Below are positions 44,633-53,677 of a DNA stretch of 64,000 bases, piece after piece; the stretch's first letter is position 1; the number at the start of each line of letters is the position of its first letter. The position numbers and the translations under genes were made by a program. Origin of the DNA: Bradyrhizobium sp. LHD-71 (lineage in GTDB: Bacteria > Pseudomonadota > Alphaproteobacteria > Rhizobiales > Xanthobacteraceae); the NCBI RefSeq assembly GCF_031157255.1, contig NZ_JAVIFX010000001.1, positions 209,121-273,120 on the forward strand, written 5' to 3'. The notes under the pieces were generated by a model. It did no database searches and was not told where the DNA came from. It worked only from the letters and a program-made list of their open reading frames with translations.

Positions 44633-45445
44633 TCAATCCCAATCCGCTCCGCCCGCAAGGAGCCGGCCCTTGCTGCTGCCCATGGCGGAGATTGTCGTCA
44701 TTTCGTCGTCGCTCAGCGCGAAGTCGAACACCGCCAGATTTTCCTGCAGCCGCTCGAGCTTCGAGGTGCGCGGAATCGCGGCAACGTTCTGCTGAACGAG
44801 CCAGCGCAGGCAGACCTGCGCCGCGGTCTTGCGATGCAGGCTGGCGATCCGGGCCAAGGTCCGATCGTCCTTAACCCGCCCCTTCGCGATCGGCGAATAG
44901 GCGACGGTGACCAGACCAAGACTGTTGCAGGCGTCGAGCACCTTGGCCTGGTCAAGATAAGGATGATACTCGACCTGATTGCACACCAGCGGTTCGGCCG
45001 ACAGCGAAACCGCCTCGCGCATCAACGTCACGTTGAAGTTCGAGATGCCGATATGCCTCGTGAGGCCCGTTTGCTTCGCATGCGCCAGCCCCTCGAGCGT
45101 TTCGTTCAATGGCACACGGGTGCTCGGCCAGTGCAGCAGCACGAGATCGACGTCCGTCATGCGCAACTTGACGAGGCTCTCCTTCAACGAGCGGATGAGG
45201 TCGTTCGGCGCGAAATGCGTCGGCCAGACTTTCGTCGTGACGAAGACATCGTCGCGCGGCACGCCGGATGCGCGCAGCCCCTCGCCGACTTCGCGCTCGT
45301 TGTCGTACATCTGCGCGGTATCGATGTGCCGATAGCCAAGACGCAGCGCCTGCTCGACGATGCGCGCGCAGGTGCGGCCGCGCAACTCCCAGGTTCCGAG
45401 GCCTATGGCCGGAATACGCGCTCCGCCGGCTTCAATGATGTGCAT
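44633..45445 (-). CDS. Aldo/keto reductase
   Basis: This 270-residue NADPH-dependent oxidoreductase has the AKR catalytic tetrad: Asp and Tyr in RHIDTAQMYDNE, Lys in VTTKVWPTH, and His in VDLVLLHWP. The cofactor motif IPRTSKLERLQENLAVFDFALSDDEM is at the C-terminus. It resembles the 2,5-diketo-gluconate reductase (DkgA/B) type. ATG 45445 is used; an in-frame start 20 codons upstream overlaps the XRE gene. It follows that regulator gene on the same strand. Confidence 0.94.
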   Translation of the reverse strand: MHIIEAGGARIPAIGLGTWELRGRTCARIVEQALRLGYRHIDTAQMYDNEREVGEGLRASGVPRDDVFVTTKVWPTHFAPNDLIRSLKESLVKLRMTDVDLVLLHWPSTRVPLNETLEGLAHAKQTGLTRHIGISNFNVTLMREAVSLSAEPLVCNQVEYHPYLDQAKVLDACNSLGLVTVAYSPIAKGRVKDDRTLARIASLHRKTAAQVCLRWLVQQNVAAIPRTSKLERLQENLAVFDFALSDDEMTTISAMGSSKGRLLAGGADWD

Positions 45446-45501
45446 GAGCGTCTCCAGCTCGGCCCCTCGTCGCCGATGATGAGGGGTCGGCAGGTTCGGC
45501 G

Positions 45502-45816
45502 TCAATGTGGCGATGACGCCTTGGCGAGCAGCGCAAAGGTCAGATCCGGCGCACGGGCGATCAGTGTCAGCAATGCCCGCGCCGGTCCGCGCGGCTCACG
45601 CTTGCCCTGCTCCCAGTTCCGGATGGTCTCGAGCGGCACGCCGAGCCGTTCGGCAAACTCGACCTGCGTCAGCTGCGAACGGTTGCGCAACGCACGAACG
45701 TCGAGCACCGGCGCTATGAGGTCGACCCCGGGCGGCAGCGTCGGCACCAGCGGTGCTTCGTTGCCATCCTGCACTTCAACGATACGCCCGTCTGCTTTCA
45801 GTCTGAGCCGCCGCAT
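45502..45816 (-). CDS. XRE-type helix-turn-helix regulator
   Basis: This 104-residue protein has a short beta-rich N-terminus (RLRLKADGRIVEV) and a C-terminal XRE HTH (VRALRNRSQLTQVEFAERLGVPLETIRNWEQGKREPRGPARALLTLI, in pieces). Such proteins often act as antitoxins or autorepressors; no toxin gene is adjacent, and the aldo-keto reductase lies downstream. GGAGA precedes ATG 45816. A full CtrA box lies 41 bp upstream. Confidence 0.9.
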   Translation of the reverse strand: MRRLRLKADGRIVEVQDGNEAPLVPTLPPGVDLIAPVLDVRALRNRSQLTQVEFAERLGVPLETIRNWEQGKREPRGPARALLTLIARAPDLTFALLAKASSPH

Positions 45817-45856
45817 GGGGATATCTCCGAATCGAAACCATGCTGGGCAGTTATGG

Positions 45857-45871
45857 TTAATGAAGACTTAA
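45857..45871. promoter_or_regulatory. Candidate CtrA box upstream of the XRE gene
   Basis: TTAA-TGAAGAC-TTAA matches the CtrA consensus TTAA-N7-TTAA exactly. It lies 41 bp before the XRE start and overlaps the mgtE stop. In DNA this GC-rich such a match is rare, and only one other was seen in the window (at minC). Confidence 0.45.
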
Positions 45872-47301
45872 TTGAGCCCGAACCACAGGGTCGCGATGCC
45901 GAGAAACGAAAGGAAGCCGACCACGTCGGTGACCGTGGTCACGAAGGGGCCGGAGGAGACGGCCGGATCGACGCCCATCCGGTTCAGCGTCAGCGGGATC
46001 ACGAGACCGCCGAGCGCCGCGCAGATCAACACGGTGACCATGGCAAGCCCGATCACCGCGCCGAGGTCTGCGATCTTGAAAGCGGTCGCCGCTATCGCGC
46101 CGAGAATGACAGCGAAGCCAAGCCCGTTCAGGACACCGACCAGAAGCTCGCGCCGCAGGATGCGCAAGGCGTTGCCACGGTTGAGCTCCCGGGTCGCAAG
46201 CGCACGCACCGCAACGGTCATGGTCTGGGTGCCGGCGTTGCCGCCCATGCTGGCCACCACCGGCATCAGCACCGCCAGCGCCACCATTTTCTCAAGCGCA
46301 TTCTCGAACCTGCTGATGACAAAGGCGGACAGGCAGGCGGTCAGCATGTTGACGAACAGCCAGGGGAAGCGGCCTCTGGCGATGGTCCAGACCGTGTCGG
46401 ACAGCCCTTCGTCGCGCGTGACGCCGCCGAGCGCCTTCAGGTCCTCTTCGGCTTCCTCCTCGATCACGTCGACCACGTCGTCGACGGTGATGACGCCGAC
46501 CAGCCGCTCGTCCTGATCGACCACAGGCGCGGCGACGAGGTTGTACTTGCCGAACAGCCGCGCGACCTCCTCCTGGTCGTCCGTGGCACGCACCCGGCGG
46601 CGCTCCTCATCCATCAGTTCGGCGATCGGCACCGGCCGGCGCGCGCGCAGCAGCGCATCGAGCGATACCGCGCCGCGCAGCCGACGCTCCTCATCGGTGG
46701 CATAAAGCTCGTAAAAGCGCTCCGGCAGGTCCGGCGTCTCGCGCATGTAGTCGATGGTCTGGCCAACTGTCCAATCGGGCGGCACCGAGATGAAGTCGGT
46801 CTGCATCCGCCGCCCGGCGGAATTTTCGGGGTACAGAAGGCCCCGCTCGATCATCCGTCGCTCGGAGGCAGGCAGCCTCTCGAGGATCTCCTCCTGGCTT
46901 TCCTCGGGCAGGTGCTCCAGCAACTCGACGGCGTCGTCGGATTCCAGCTCGCGCACGCCCTCGGCGACTGTCTGCGGCGGCAATTCCTCGAGGATTTCCT
47001 CGCGGACCGATTCGTCGACCTCGTTGAGCGCCGAGAAGTCGAAGTCTTTGCCGGCAAGCTCGATCAGGCGCAGCCGCAGCTCAGGCTCCAGCGCCTCGAT
47101 CAGATCGCCGAGATCCGCCTCGTGCAGTTCGCCGACCAGGGAGCGCAGGAAGCCGGCATCGCCGCGCTGGATGCTGCCGGAAACGTCTTCGATGAAGGCC
47201 TCGCGGACGGCGCCGTCCTCATCGCGCATCGGCACGCGGGCGAGAAAGGCCTCACCCTCGGTCGGCGCGGTCGTATCAGCCCGGTCTCGATCGTCGGCCA
47301 T
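45868..47301 (-). CDS. mgtE: Magnesium transporter MgtE
   Basis: This 477-residue protein has an N-terminal acidic superhelical domain (about 40-150), two CBS domains (about 155-275; LVAAPVVDQDERLVGVITVDDVVDVI), and five membrane helices (about 300-477; MPVVASMGGNAGTQTMTVAVRALA, the family signature). It imports Mg2+ and the cytoplasmic domain gates the channel in response to Mg2+. No M-box-like leader was recognised upstream. Single leftward gene. Confidence 0.96.
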   Translation of the reverse strand: MADDRDRADTTAPTEGEAFLARVPMRDEDGAVREAFIEDVSGSIQRGDAGFLRSLVGELHEADLGDLIEALEPELRLRLIELAGKDFDFSALNEVDESVREEILEELPPQTVAEGVRELESDDAVELLEHLPEESQEEILERLPASERRMIERGLLYPENSAGRRMQTDFISVPPDWTVGQTIDYMRETPDLPERFYELYATDEERRLRGAVSLDALLRARRPVPIAELMDEERRRVRATDDQEEVARLFGKYNLVAAPVVDQDERLVGVITVDDVVDVIEEEAEEDLKALGGVTRDEGLSDTVWTIARGRFPWLFVNMLTACLSAFVISRFENALEKMVALAVLMPVVASMGGNAGTQTMTVAVRALATRELNRGNALRILRRELLVGVLNGLGFAVILGAIAATAFKIADLGAVIGLAMVTVLICAALGGLVIPLTLNRMGVDPAVSSGPFVTTVTDVVGFLSFLGIATLWFGLN

Positions 47302-47468
47302 GAAACCCCGCGCTTCTCACACGTCTCGAACTGCCTGTGGCCCGCCCGCCTTAGCCAATCGGCGTGCCGTTGACAAACGGCCCGCGCGATCGCACTCAAA
47401 TTGCTGCCGCAACCGGCGTCGTCTAGATTGTGACGACGCGCAATGACACTTAGCTGCCTTCGGACCAG

Positions 47469-47798
47469 ATGACCTCGACGATCCTACTCCGCACAACCCT
47501 TGCCGCTGTCCTGATCACCGCCGCGCTGCCTGCAAACGCAGGTCCCAGCATGACCACAAGCCTGCAGGCGACCACGCTTGATCTTGCCGAATGCCTGAAG
47601 CGAGGCGAGGCAATCATGCGCGAGGCAGGCCTGACGAGAAACCTGCAGGTGCTGCAGCTCACCGTCTATGGCGAACAGGGCGACTACACGGCGTCGGTGC
47701 GCTGCGTGCCGGGCAAGGACGTGGTTCTCTTCGTGGTAGCCGGCCCCCGCCCCGATCGCGCCAGCAAGGTCATGAGCGAGCTCAAGGACAAGTTCTAG
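47469..47798 (+). CDS. Small secreted hypothetical protein
   Basis: This 109-residue protein has a signal peptide (about 5-25; TTLAAVLITAALPANAG). The mature region contains LAECLKRGEAIMREAGL and DYTASVRCVPGKDVVLFVVAGPRPDRAS, with two cysteines likely to pair. I recognise no family. The end lies 11 bp before the convergent dehydrogenase stop. Confidence 0.75.
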   Translation: MTSTILLRTTLAAVLITAALPANAGPSMTTSLQATTLDLAECLKRGEAIMREAGLTRNLQVLQLTVYGEQGDYTASVRCVPGKDVVLFVVAGPRPDRASKVMSELKDKF

Positions 47799-47809
47799 TC
47801 GGCCCCGGG

Positions 47810-49165
47810 CTAGCGAGCCGCAGCGGCAGGGCCGAAGGCCGCTTCCATCTCACGGCGCGTCCGCACGGCAAGATCGTTCGGATCGTGCTCCACGTCGGTC
47901 CATTTCAGGGCCTCGCCTTCGGCCACCTCGCGTTTCAGCCGCACGTTCTGCGCAAGTCCAAGAGGCAGGAAGCCGCGCTCGAGCGAGCGCTCCGCCGGCG
48001 TCTGCTTGCCCCAGACGCAGAAGCCGCCCTCGCCGTCCAGCACCTCGCCCCGTTTCAAAGGCCGCTTGGCGGTCGCCACCACGTCGGAGCGAAAGCCTGT
48101 CGGCGCACCGGTCGGCTCGCCACGGAGTGCAGCACTCGCGACCGAGATGCCGAGCTCGAGCCCAATCATGTGGATGGGCCGGTACAGCGCGGCGTAACGC
48201 CCGCCCGCATCCGGCAGCATCGCGTACTCCTTGAAACAGCGGCGCGCGTAGTCGGTTTCGCCTTCGATCACCACGTAGGTGCCGAGCGCCAGATGATGCG
48301 GCACGTCGCGCCCCTTGCGGTCAACCGAGGAAACGACCTCGGTCACCCCCTCTTTCTCCAGCACGCCACCTGCACTTTTCGGCTTGCAGATCTCGGCCAG
48401 CTCGAAGCGCGTCGCCGGCGGAAAACTCAAGCCTTCGCTCTGCGGCACGAGGCCGGTAGCGTTGCAGACCGCCGTCATCTCGATACCGGACTTGGTGCCA
48501 TCGACGAAGCTGTTGAACATCTTCGGATTGATCGAGGCGCGATCGGCGATGTTCAGATACTTGTCGAGGATGTCCCAGACATTGTCCGGATTGGACTGAT
48601 GGTAGTGCGGCTCGTAGCGCGTGCCCTTGCCGGCGGCGACGACCTTGAAGCCGCACGCCCGCGCCCAGTCGACATGTTCGCAGATCAGCGCCGGCTGGTC
48701 ACCCCAGGCGAGGCTGTAAACGGTCCCCGCCGCTTTCGCCTTCTGGGCGAGCAACGGACCGGCCAGCGCGTCCGCCTCGACATTGACCATGACCACGTGC
48801 TTGCCATGAGCGATCGCGCCGAGCGCGTGCTTGATGCCCACCTCGGGAATGCCGGTCGCTTCGACCACGACTTCGATCCCGGGAAAGTCGATCAGCGCGT
48901 CCGCGTCGGCGGTCACGCAGGTGGCGCGGGTGCGCAGCGCCTCACCGAGCGATCCGGCGCCGAACTGTTCTGCAGGCCAGCCCGCCGTCGCGAGCTGCGT
49001 CATGGCGCGCGCGACGTCGAGGTCGGCGACCGCCGCGACATGGAGGCCCCGCGTCAGCCGGGCCTGTGCCAGGAACATGGTTCCGAATTTGCCCGCGCCG
49101 ATGACGCCGACCCGAATGGGTCGCCCGGCAACCTCACGCTGAAGCAGAAGCGAGTGAAGATTCAT
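47810..49165 (-). CDS. NAD(P)-dependent oxidoreductase with SAF domain
   Basis: This 451-residue protein has an N-terminal Rossmann domain like homoserine dehydrogenases (IRVGVIGAGKFGTMFLAQA, about 15-130), a middle catalytic-like domain, and a C-terminal SAF domain (about 345-430; AKRPLKRGEVLDGEGGFCVWG, FLPLGLAQNVRL). Such proteins occur in pathways of branched sugars or polyketide-like acids, but the substrate is unknown. ATG 49165 is chosen; an in-frame start lies 14 codons upstream with poor N-terminal composition. Single gene. Confidence 0.88.
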   Translation of the reverse strand: MNLHSLLLQREVAGRPIRVGVIGAGKFGTMFLAQARLTRGLHVAAVADLDVARAMTQLATAGWPAEQFGAGSLGEALRTRATCVTADADALIDFPGIEVVVEATGIPEVGIKHALGAIAHGKHVVMVNVEADALAGPLLAQKAKAAGTVYSLAWGDQPALICEHVDWARACGFKVVAAGKGTRYEPHYHQSNPDNVWDILDKYLNIADRASINPKMFNSFVDGTKSGIEMTAVCNATGLVPQSEGLSFPPATRFELAEICKPKSAGGVLEKEGVTEVVSSVDRKGRDVPHHLALGTYVVIEGETDYARRCFKEYAMLPDAGGRYAALYRPIHMIGLELGISVASAALRGEPTGAPTGFRSDVVATAKRPLKRGEVLDGEGGFCVWGKQTPAERSLERGFLPLGLAQNVRLKREVAEGEALKWTDVEHDPNDLAVRTRREMEAAFGPAAAAR

Positions 49166-49290
49166 GGCGACAGCATACACCGGCTGCCGCTGCCGTGAAC
49201 CGGCCATGAGGGGTCGGGAACAGCGCCCGACCGTCGCATTGACGGGCGCCGACCGACCTCACTCTTGCGACCGCCTGTGCCGGCCGACCG

Positions 49291-49413
49291 CTATTTACTG
49301 ACTTGCTCTTCCACGGCCGCTGTCTCCTGGCCGCCTTCCTGCAGGACGTTCGGGAAGACGAAACCCATCGTCAGGAAAAAGACGACGAGACGAAGTACAC
49401 GCGATTTGGTCAT
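49291..49413 (-). CDS. 40-residue membrane or secreted peptide
   Basis: ATG 49413 is preceded by AGGA at five-base spacing. The peptide has a basic start (TKSRVLRL), a hydrophobic helix (VVFFLTMGFVFPNVL) and an acidic tail (EGGQETAAVEEQVSK). It resembles an exported or inner-membrane microprotein. It has no close neighbour in the same direction except the DUF2892 gene 84 bp upstream. Just 16 bp before its start there is a perfect tandem repeat of 23 bp. Confidence 0.6.
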   Translation of the reverse strand: MTKSRVLRLVVFFLTMGFVFPNVLQEGGQETAAVEEQVSK

Positions 49414-49428
49414 TTGCTTCCTACTTGA

Positions 49429-49474
49429 TTTTGCGAATGGAGCGATCGTCATTTTGCGAATGGAGCGATCGTCA
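49429..49474. repeat. Perfect tandem duplication of 23 bp
   Basis: TTTTGCGAATGGAGCGATCGTCA occurs twice head to tail (49429-49451 and 49452-49474) without mismatch. It lies between the DUF2892 gene and the 40-residue peptide gene. It may duplicate a regulatory site or be a recent slippage event. Confidence 0.85.
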
Positions 49475-49497
49475 CGCTGTTCGGCGACGTACCTGCT

Positions 49498-49701
49498 TCA
49501 GGGCCGAGACAAAGATCGCGAGCGACCCAGGAGCTGAGAGAGCGGACAGAACCGGACGGCAGCCGTCAGCAGAAGAAACGCTCCGGCAATGCCGATCCAA
49601 TGCCAGGCGTCGTTGTCCAATCCACGCGGCAGTGAATAGCTGACAACGACGACGCCGAAGACGGCGCGCACCACGCGCTCGATTGCACTGAGATTTCCCA
49701 T
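49498..49701 (-). CDS. DUF2892-like small membrane protein
   Basis: This 67-residue protein resembles the DUF2892 (YgaP-type) membrane module: NLSAIERVVRAVFGVVVVSYSL, then a second helix WHWIGIAGAFLLLTAAVRFCPLSQLLG. GAGGAGG lies before ATG 49701, which decides the start. In rhodanese-linked forms this module is attached to a sulfurtransferase; here it stands alone. Function unknown. Confidence 0.85.
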   Translation of the reverse strand: MGNLSAIERVVRAVFGVVVVSYSLPRGLDNDAWHWIGIAGAFLLLTAAVRFCPLSQLLGRSRSLSRP

Positions 49702-49824
49702 GGGTGAGCCTCCTCGTCGTCGCGACGAGCAAGCTACGCTCTCTTCGAAGCAGCTGACAATGACAGCAGAATTGAAACTACGAAGCGCTATCTCGCGATC
49801 CATCGCGGATAGCAACGTGCATAC

Positions 49825-51150
49825 TCAAGCGACGCCGCGCATCCGCGCGCCTTCGCCTTCCTTGCCTGCATCGTCCTTCAAGCGTGAACCGGTCGAACCG
49901 GTGATCAACCGCATGCCGCGCTGGAAGGTGATGTAGCTCCAGGCCCAGTGCAGCGCGACGATTGCGCGACGGCGGAAGCCGATCAGGAAGTAGATGTGCG
50001 CAAAGCTCCACAACAGCCAGGCCACGAAGCCCGACAGATGAACCTTGCCGAAGTCCACCACGGCGTGGCTGCGGCCGATGGTAGCGAGCGAACCGTAGTC
50101 GCGATAGCGGAACGGCGGCAGTGTTCGACCTTTCGTCCGCGCGACCAGCAGTTTTGCGAGATACGCGCCCTGCTGCTTTGCGACAGGCGCGACACCCGGC
50201 AGAGGCTGACCGTCCGCACCAAGGACAAGCGCGGTGTCGCCCAGCACGAAGATATCCGGATGTCCCGGCACCGAGAGATCGGGCTCGACTTTGACACGCC
50301 CGACGCGATCCGTCGGGACATCCAGCCATCGGGCGGCGGGTGACGCCTTGACACCCGCCGCCCACATGATGGTTCGCGTCTCGATGCGTTCGTCGCCGAC
50401 AGCGACGGCGTCCGCGCTGCACGCGGTCACCATGGCGCCGAGCCGCACCTCGACGCCGAGATCTTCCAATGACCGCTGCGCCTTCTCCGATAACGATGGA
50501 TGGAACGTTGGGAGCAGCCGGGGCCCACCTTCAAGCAGAACAACGCGCGTGCTTTTCGGATCGATATTGCGGAAATCCGCTGCAAGCGCTCGCTTCGCGA
50601 GCTCGGCGATCGCGCCAGCCATTTCGACACCGGTAGGCCCGCCACCGACGATGACGAGAGTCAGGAGCTGCGCCCGCTCGGCGGCATCGCTCGAAGCCTC
50701 CGCTCGCTCGAATGCCAGCAGGATCTGTCGGCGCAGATACGTCGCATCGTCGATCGTCTTGAGACCGGGAGCAAACTCCGCCCAGTCATCGTGGCCGAAA
50801 TACGCATGCTGAGCGCCGGTCGCCAACAGCAGGAGGTCGTAGGGAAAGCGCCTGTCTTCCACGATCACCTGTTTGCCGACGACGTCGATGCCGGACACAT
50901 CGGCGAGCACGACCGTGGTGTTCGCCTGGCCGCGGAGAATGGCGCGGATCGGCGCGGCGATGTCGGCCGGCGAAAGCGCCGCCGTCGCAACCTGATAGAG
51001 CAGCGGCTGGAACAGGTAATAATTATGGCGGTCGATCACGGTGACATCATACGTCGACTCCGCGAGCCCCTTTGCCAGCGTGAGCCCGCCGAAGCCTGCG
51101 CCGACGATTACGACGCGAGGTCCATGCTTTTCGTTCGCCGGAACCGACAT
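49825..51150 (-). CDS. ndh: Type II NADH dehydrogenase
   Basis: This 441-residue non-proton-pumping NADH:quinone oxidoreductase has FAD and NAD Rossmann motifs (RVVIVGAGFGGLTLAKGL at the start; LVIVGGGPTGVEMAGAIAEL in the middle), the DLSVPGHPDIFVLGDTA flavin motif, and a C-terminal membrane-binding region with AWLLWSFAHIYFLIGFRRR. It passes electrons from NADH to quinone. ATG 51150 begins SVPANEKHG; an in-frame start 15 codons upstream is less likely. Single gene. Confidence 0.93.
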   Translation of the reverse strand: MSVPANEKHGPRVVIVGAGFGGLTLAKGLAESTYDVTVIDRHNYYLFQPLLYQVATAALSPADIAAPIRAILRGQANTTVVLADVSGIDVVGKQVIVEDRRFPYDLLLLATGAQHAYFGHDDWAEFAPGLKTIDDATYLRRQILLAFERAEASSDAAERAQLLTLVIVGGGPTGVEMAGAIAELAKRALAADFRNIDPKSTRVVLLEGGPRLLPTFHPSLSEKAQRSLEDLGVEVRLGAMVTACSADAVAVGDERIETRTIMWAAGVKASPAARWLDVPTDRVGRVKVEPDLSVPGHPDIFVLGDTALVLGADGQPLPGVAPVAKQQGAYLAKLLVARTKGRTLPPFRYRDYGSLATIGRSHAVVDFGKVHLSGFVAWLLWSFAHIYFLIGFRRRAIVALHWAWSYITFQRGMRLITGSTGSRLKDDAGKEGEGARMRGVA

Positions 51151-51580
51151 GCCCGTCTCCGTTCCCGCCCGCCTATAACTAATCTGGCGTGGCAAAACGC
51201 AGATTCAATTGTCAAACAGCATCGCACACATGCATCGTCGCCCCCTGTTCTTGTCCGGCCTGGGGCTTGCCGGTCGTCTTGTGCCTTCCCTTGCCCGAAA
51301 GGGCTGTGCGGAACGCAAGGGCGTTTCACCGCGCCCGCGGCGCCATGTGCTCTTGGCAAGCACATGGCAAAAAACAAATGCCACGGAGGCAGCTTGACGC
51401 CTGCGCTCCGCACGCGATGGTTCTTTGCACGGCTTGCTGCATGTCCCCAGGCCTCGCCACTTTCGCTGGCTTCGCCCGGTTCGTGCGAACTGTCGCCCGG
51501 ACATGCACTTGGACCGTCCGTCCGTCGTACCGGCGTCTTTGATTGCCTTCGGGCATCACACGGATTTCTCCGGCGCTTTC

Positions 51581-51621
51581 CATAGCCGTTCGAAGAACGG
51601 CGTCGCTTCGCTCGCCTATGG
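51581..51621. repeat. Intergenic repeat A, copy 1
   Basis: These 41 bases contain the inverted core CCGTTCGAAGAACGG and recur at 63131-63171 with one mismatch. A partial third copy is at 63098-63130. Confidence 0.8.
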
Positions 51622-51790
51622 CCCGGCATCGTAACGGCCATCGCATCCCGCTCCGCATCGATAAGACGATCGCGACGCGCCCTTCCGTTGGAGCGGGACG
51701 GGAGCATCGTATTGCGGATAGGAATGAAGGCAAGAACAATTTCTGAAAAAACGAATTTCCTGTGAGCATCCTGTGCGTATCGTCACACTC

Positions 51791-51912
51791 CGTCATTGCG
51801 AGGAGCGCAGCGACGCGGCAATCCAGCGCGGCATTTGCAGCAGATTCAGACTGGATTGCTTCGGGCTGCGCCCTCGCAATGACGCGTAGTGTCGCGCGGC
51901 TCGCAATGACGG
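51791..51912. repeat. Intergenic repeat B, palindromic
   Basis: CGTCATTGCGAGGAGCGCAG with following CGACGCGGCAATCCAG (51791-51826) faces CTGGATTGCTTCGGGCTGCG-type sequence (51851-51884) as an imperfect inverted repeat, and a short third piece, GGCTCGCAATGACGG, follows. A diverged copy lies at 63173-63242. It is a palindrome family with a TCATTGCGAG end. Confidence 0.8.
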
Positions 51913-52151
51913 CGTGGGTCTGACTATGTTGGCCGCAATCAATTTGTGTCGAAGTGTTTCTGGAAACGCGGGCGACCGTATTTCTATATGGATCCTGGCT
52001 TCCTTTTGACCCATGCTTCGCCGTAAAACTCGATCGTTTCGATCGACGCCGTTATCAGCCGCTTGAGACGCAAACTGGACACGCCCGCAATCAAGACGGT
52101 TTGCAGAAGTGAATATCAGCTCGCGAAGGTCGAGTTCGGGGGATCTCCATC

Positions 52152-53405
52152 GTGACCACCTTGCGAGCCAAACTCGCCATGCTCATTGCCGTCGTGATCA
52201 TTTCGGTGGTCAGCATCCTGACTGGCGTGCTTGTCTATCTGTTGAACCCGCCAGATGAGCGGCACGCGCTCGCCCCCCTCGCCGACCAAGTCCAATTGCT
52301 GGCGAAAGTAGCGCGTGTCGAACCTGCCTTGGCCCCAATTCAGCAGACGCCAGCCGAGGGCGCCATCGAAACTGACGTAACGTTGTGGTTGCGAGAGACG
52401 TTGGAAGCGCGGGGAGCACCGCGTGACGTCGTCGTATCTCGGAACTCGCAAGACATGCCGATGCTGTCTATTGCTGTCGAGCAAGGCTGGCTTGTTACAC
52501 AAATCACCGACCTGCCCCCGTCAGTCGGTGTCTTCAACATAATTTCGATGTGGCTCGGGCTCATTGCGCTCGGCGCGATCGCGATCGCGCTTTTCTTCGC
52601 CAACCGCATGGTCAAGCCTCTCGTGCTGCTCGAGAGGGCGATCGAGTCGGTGGGGCCGGATGCCCTGTTGCCGGAGCTTGCGATTACGGGACCAGCGGAG
52701 GCCCGCGTCGCTGCCGAGGCACTCAACTCGCTGTCCTCGCGTCTCAAGGTGGCCCTGGAGAGTCGAATGCGCCTTGTGGCCGCAGCCGGACACGACTTGC
52801 GGACACCCATCACGCGCATGCGTTTGAGGGCGGAGTTCGTTGAGAACGACGACGATCGCAGGATGTGGCTCAAAGACATCGACGAGCTCGCGGGAATCGC
52901 AGACAGCGCGATCCTCCTCGTTCGGGAAGACTCCGGAAAGTCGGCGCCCGAACCTCTCAGACTAGACACGTTGATTTCGGATCTCGTCGGCGAGTTGCAG
53001 ACATTGTCATATGACGTCACGCTCATCGGCTCCGCGCAAACAATCGTGCGGGCAAACCGAACGAGCCTCAACCGCGCCTTTCGGAATTTGATCATCAACG
53101 CGGCCACCCACGGCAAACGAGCGCGCATCGCCGTCCAAAGCACGTCTTCACAGGCGCACGTTGTCATAGATGACGACGGGCCAGGAATTCCGCCGGAGGT
53201 GATCGGTCAAGTATTCGAGCCATTCTTCCGAGTTCATCCTGCGCGCACGAAGGACATCGACGGTGCAGGACTCGGTCTGACAATCGCACATGAGATCGTG
53301 CAGCGAGCCGGAGGCAGCATCACGATAGAAAATGGCCCTTTGCAGGGCTTGCTCCAGGTCGTGAAGCTGCCGGTTGACCAGACGCCGCAATCTGCGCCCG
53401 CATAG
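52152..53405 (+). CDS. Orphan EnvZ-like sensor histidine kinase
   Basis: This 417-residue kinase has two membrane helices (about 8-30 and 128-150) enclosing a periplasmic sensor of about 100 residues, a HAMP-like linker, the H-box around His214 (AAGHDLRTPITRMRL), N-box (NLIINAATHG), G1 (VIDDDGPGIPPE) and G2 (DGAGLGLTIAHEI). The H-box wording is that of EnvZ/OmpR-class kinases. GTG 52152 follows GGGGGA. No response regulator is adjacent on either side, so it is an orphan in this window. Confidence 0.92.
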   Translation: MTTLRAKLAMLIAVVIISVVSILTGVLVYLLNPPDERHALAPLADQVQLLAKVARVEPALAPIQQTPAEGAIETDVTLWLRETLEARGAPRDVVVSRNSQDMPMLSIAVEQGWLVTQITDLPPSVGVFNIISMWLGLIALGAIAIALFFANRMVKPLVLLERAIESVGPDALLPELAITGPAEARVAAEALNSLSSRLKVALESRMRLVAAAGHDLRTPITRMRLRAEFVENDDDRRMWLKDIDELAGIADSAILLVREDSGKSAPEPLRLDTLISDLVGELQTLSYDVTLIGSAQTIVRANRTSLNRAFRNLIINAATHGKRARIAVQSTSSQAHVVIDDDGPGIPPEVIGQVFEPFFRVHPARTKDIDGAGLGLTIAHEIVQRAGGSITIENGPLQGLLQVVKLPVDQTPQSAPA

Positions 53406-53677
53406 AAAATCTGCTCATCGGAAAACGTGTTCGAGCGGCGGGCTGGCAGCCATCATTGCGAACAGTCTTGACGATTTGATTTGCACCATCCGAAAGTTCG
53501 TGCCGGATTCTTACAGCCCCTGCATTGGGCGCGCCTTTCCATGCCGTGAGGATAGAACTCGCAGTCGGCTCCATGCGGAAACTCGCGACTGCTCGCGATG
53601 ACGTGACCGGATCAGTCATAATGATCGCTTAAGCTCGCGCGTTGATGGGGGCCACACGAATTCGAGGAGCGACCGCT

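Larger units (their letters stand above)
51196..52151. other. Repeat-rich kilobase without a convincing gene
   Basis: Open frames here have poor coding character (runs of Arg, Cys, Thr) on both strands. The middle (about 51370-51540) has even base use and codes for Cys/Thr-rich nonsense in one frame. Two families of intergenic repeats occupy 51581-51621 and 51791-51912. The last 240 bp should contain the promoter of the sensor kinase gene. I see no RNA gene. Confidence 0.5.

Noticed and set aside
45853..47373. 506-codon open frame opposite mgtE
   Set aside because: Complete antisense shadow of a well-defined MgtE gene; low-complexity Asp/His/Gln/Arg composition.
47591..49198. 535-codon open frame opposite the SAF-domain dehydrogenase
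   Set aside because: Antisense shadow without motifs; the dehydrogenase frame shows a clear Rossmann and SAF domain.
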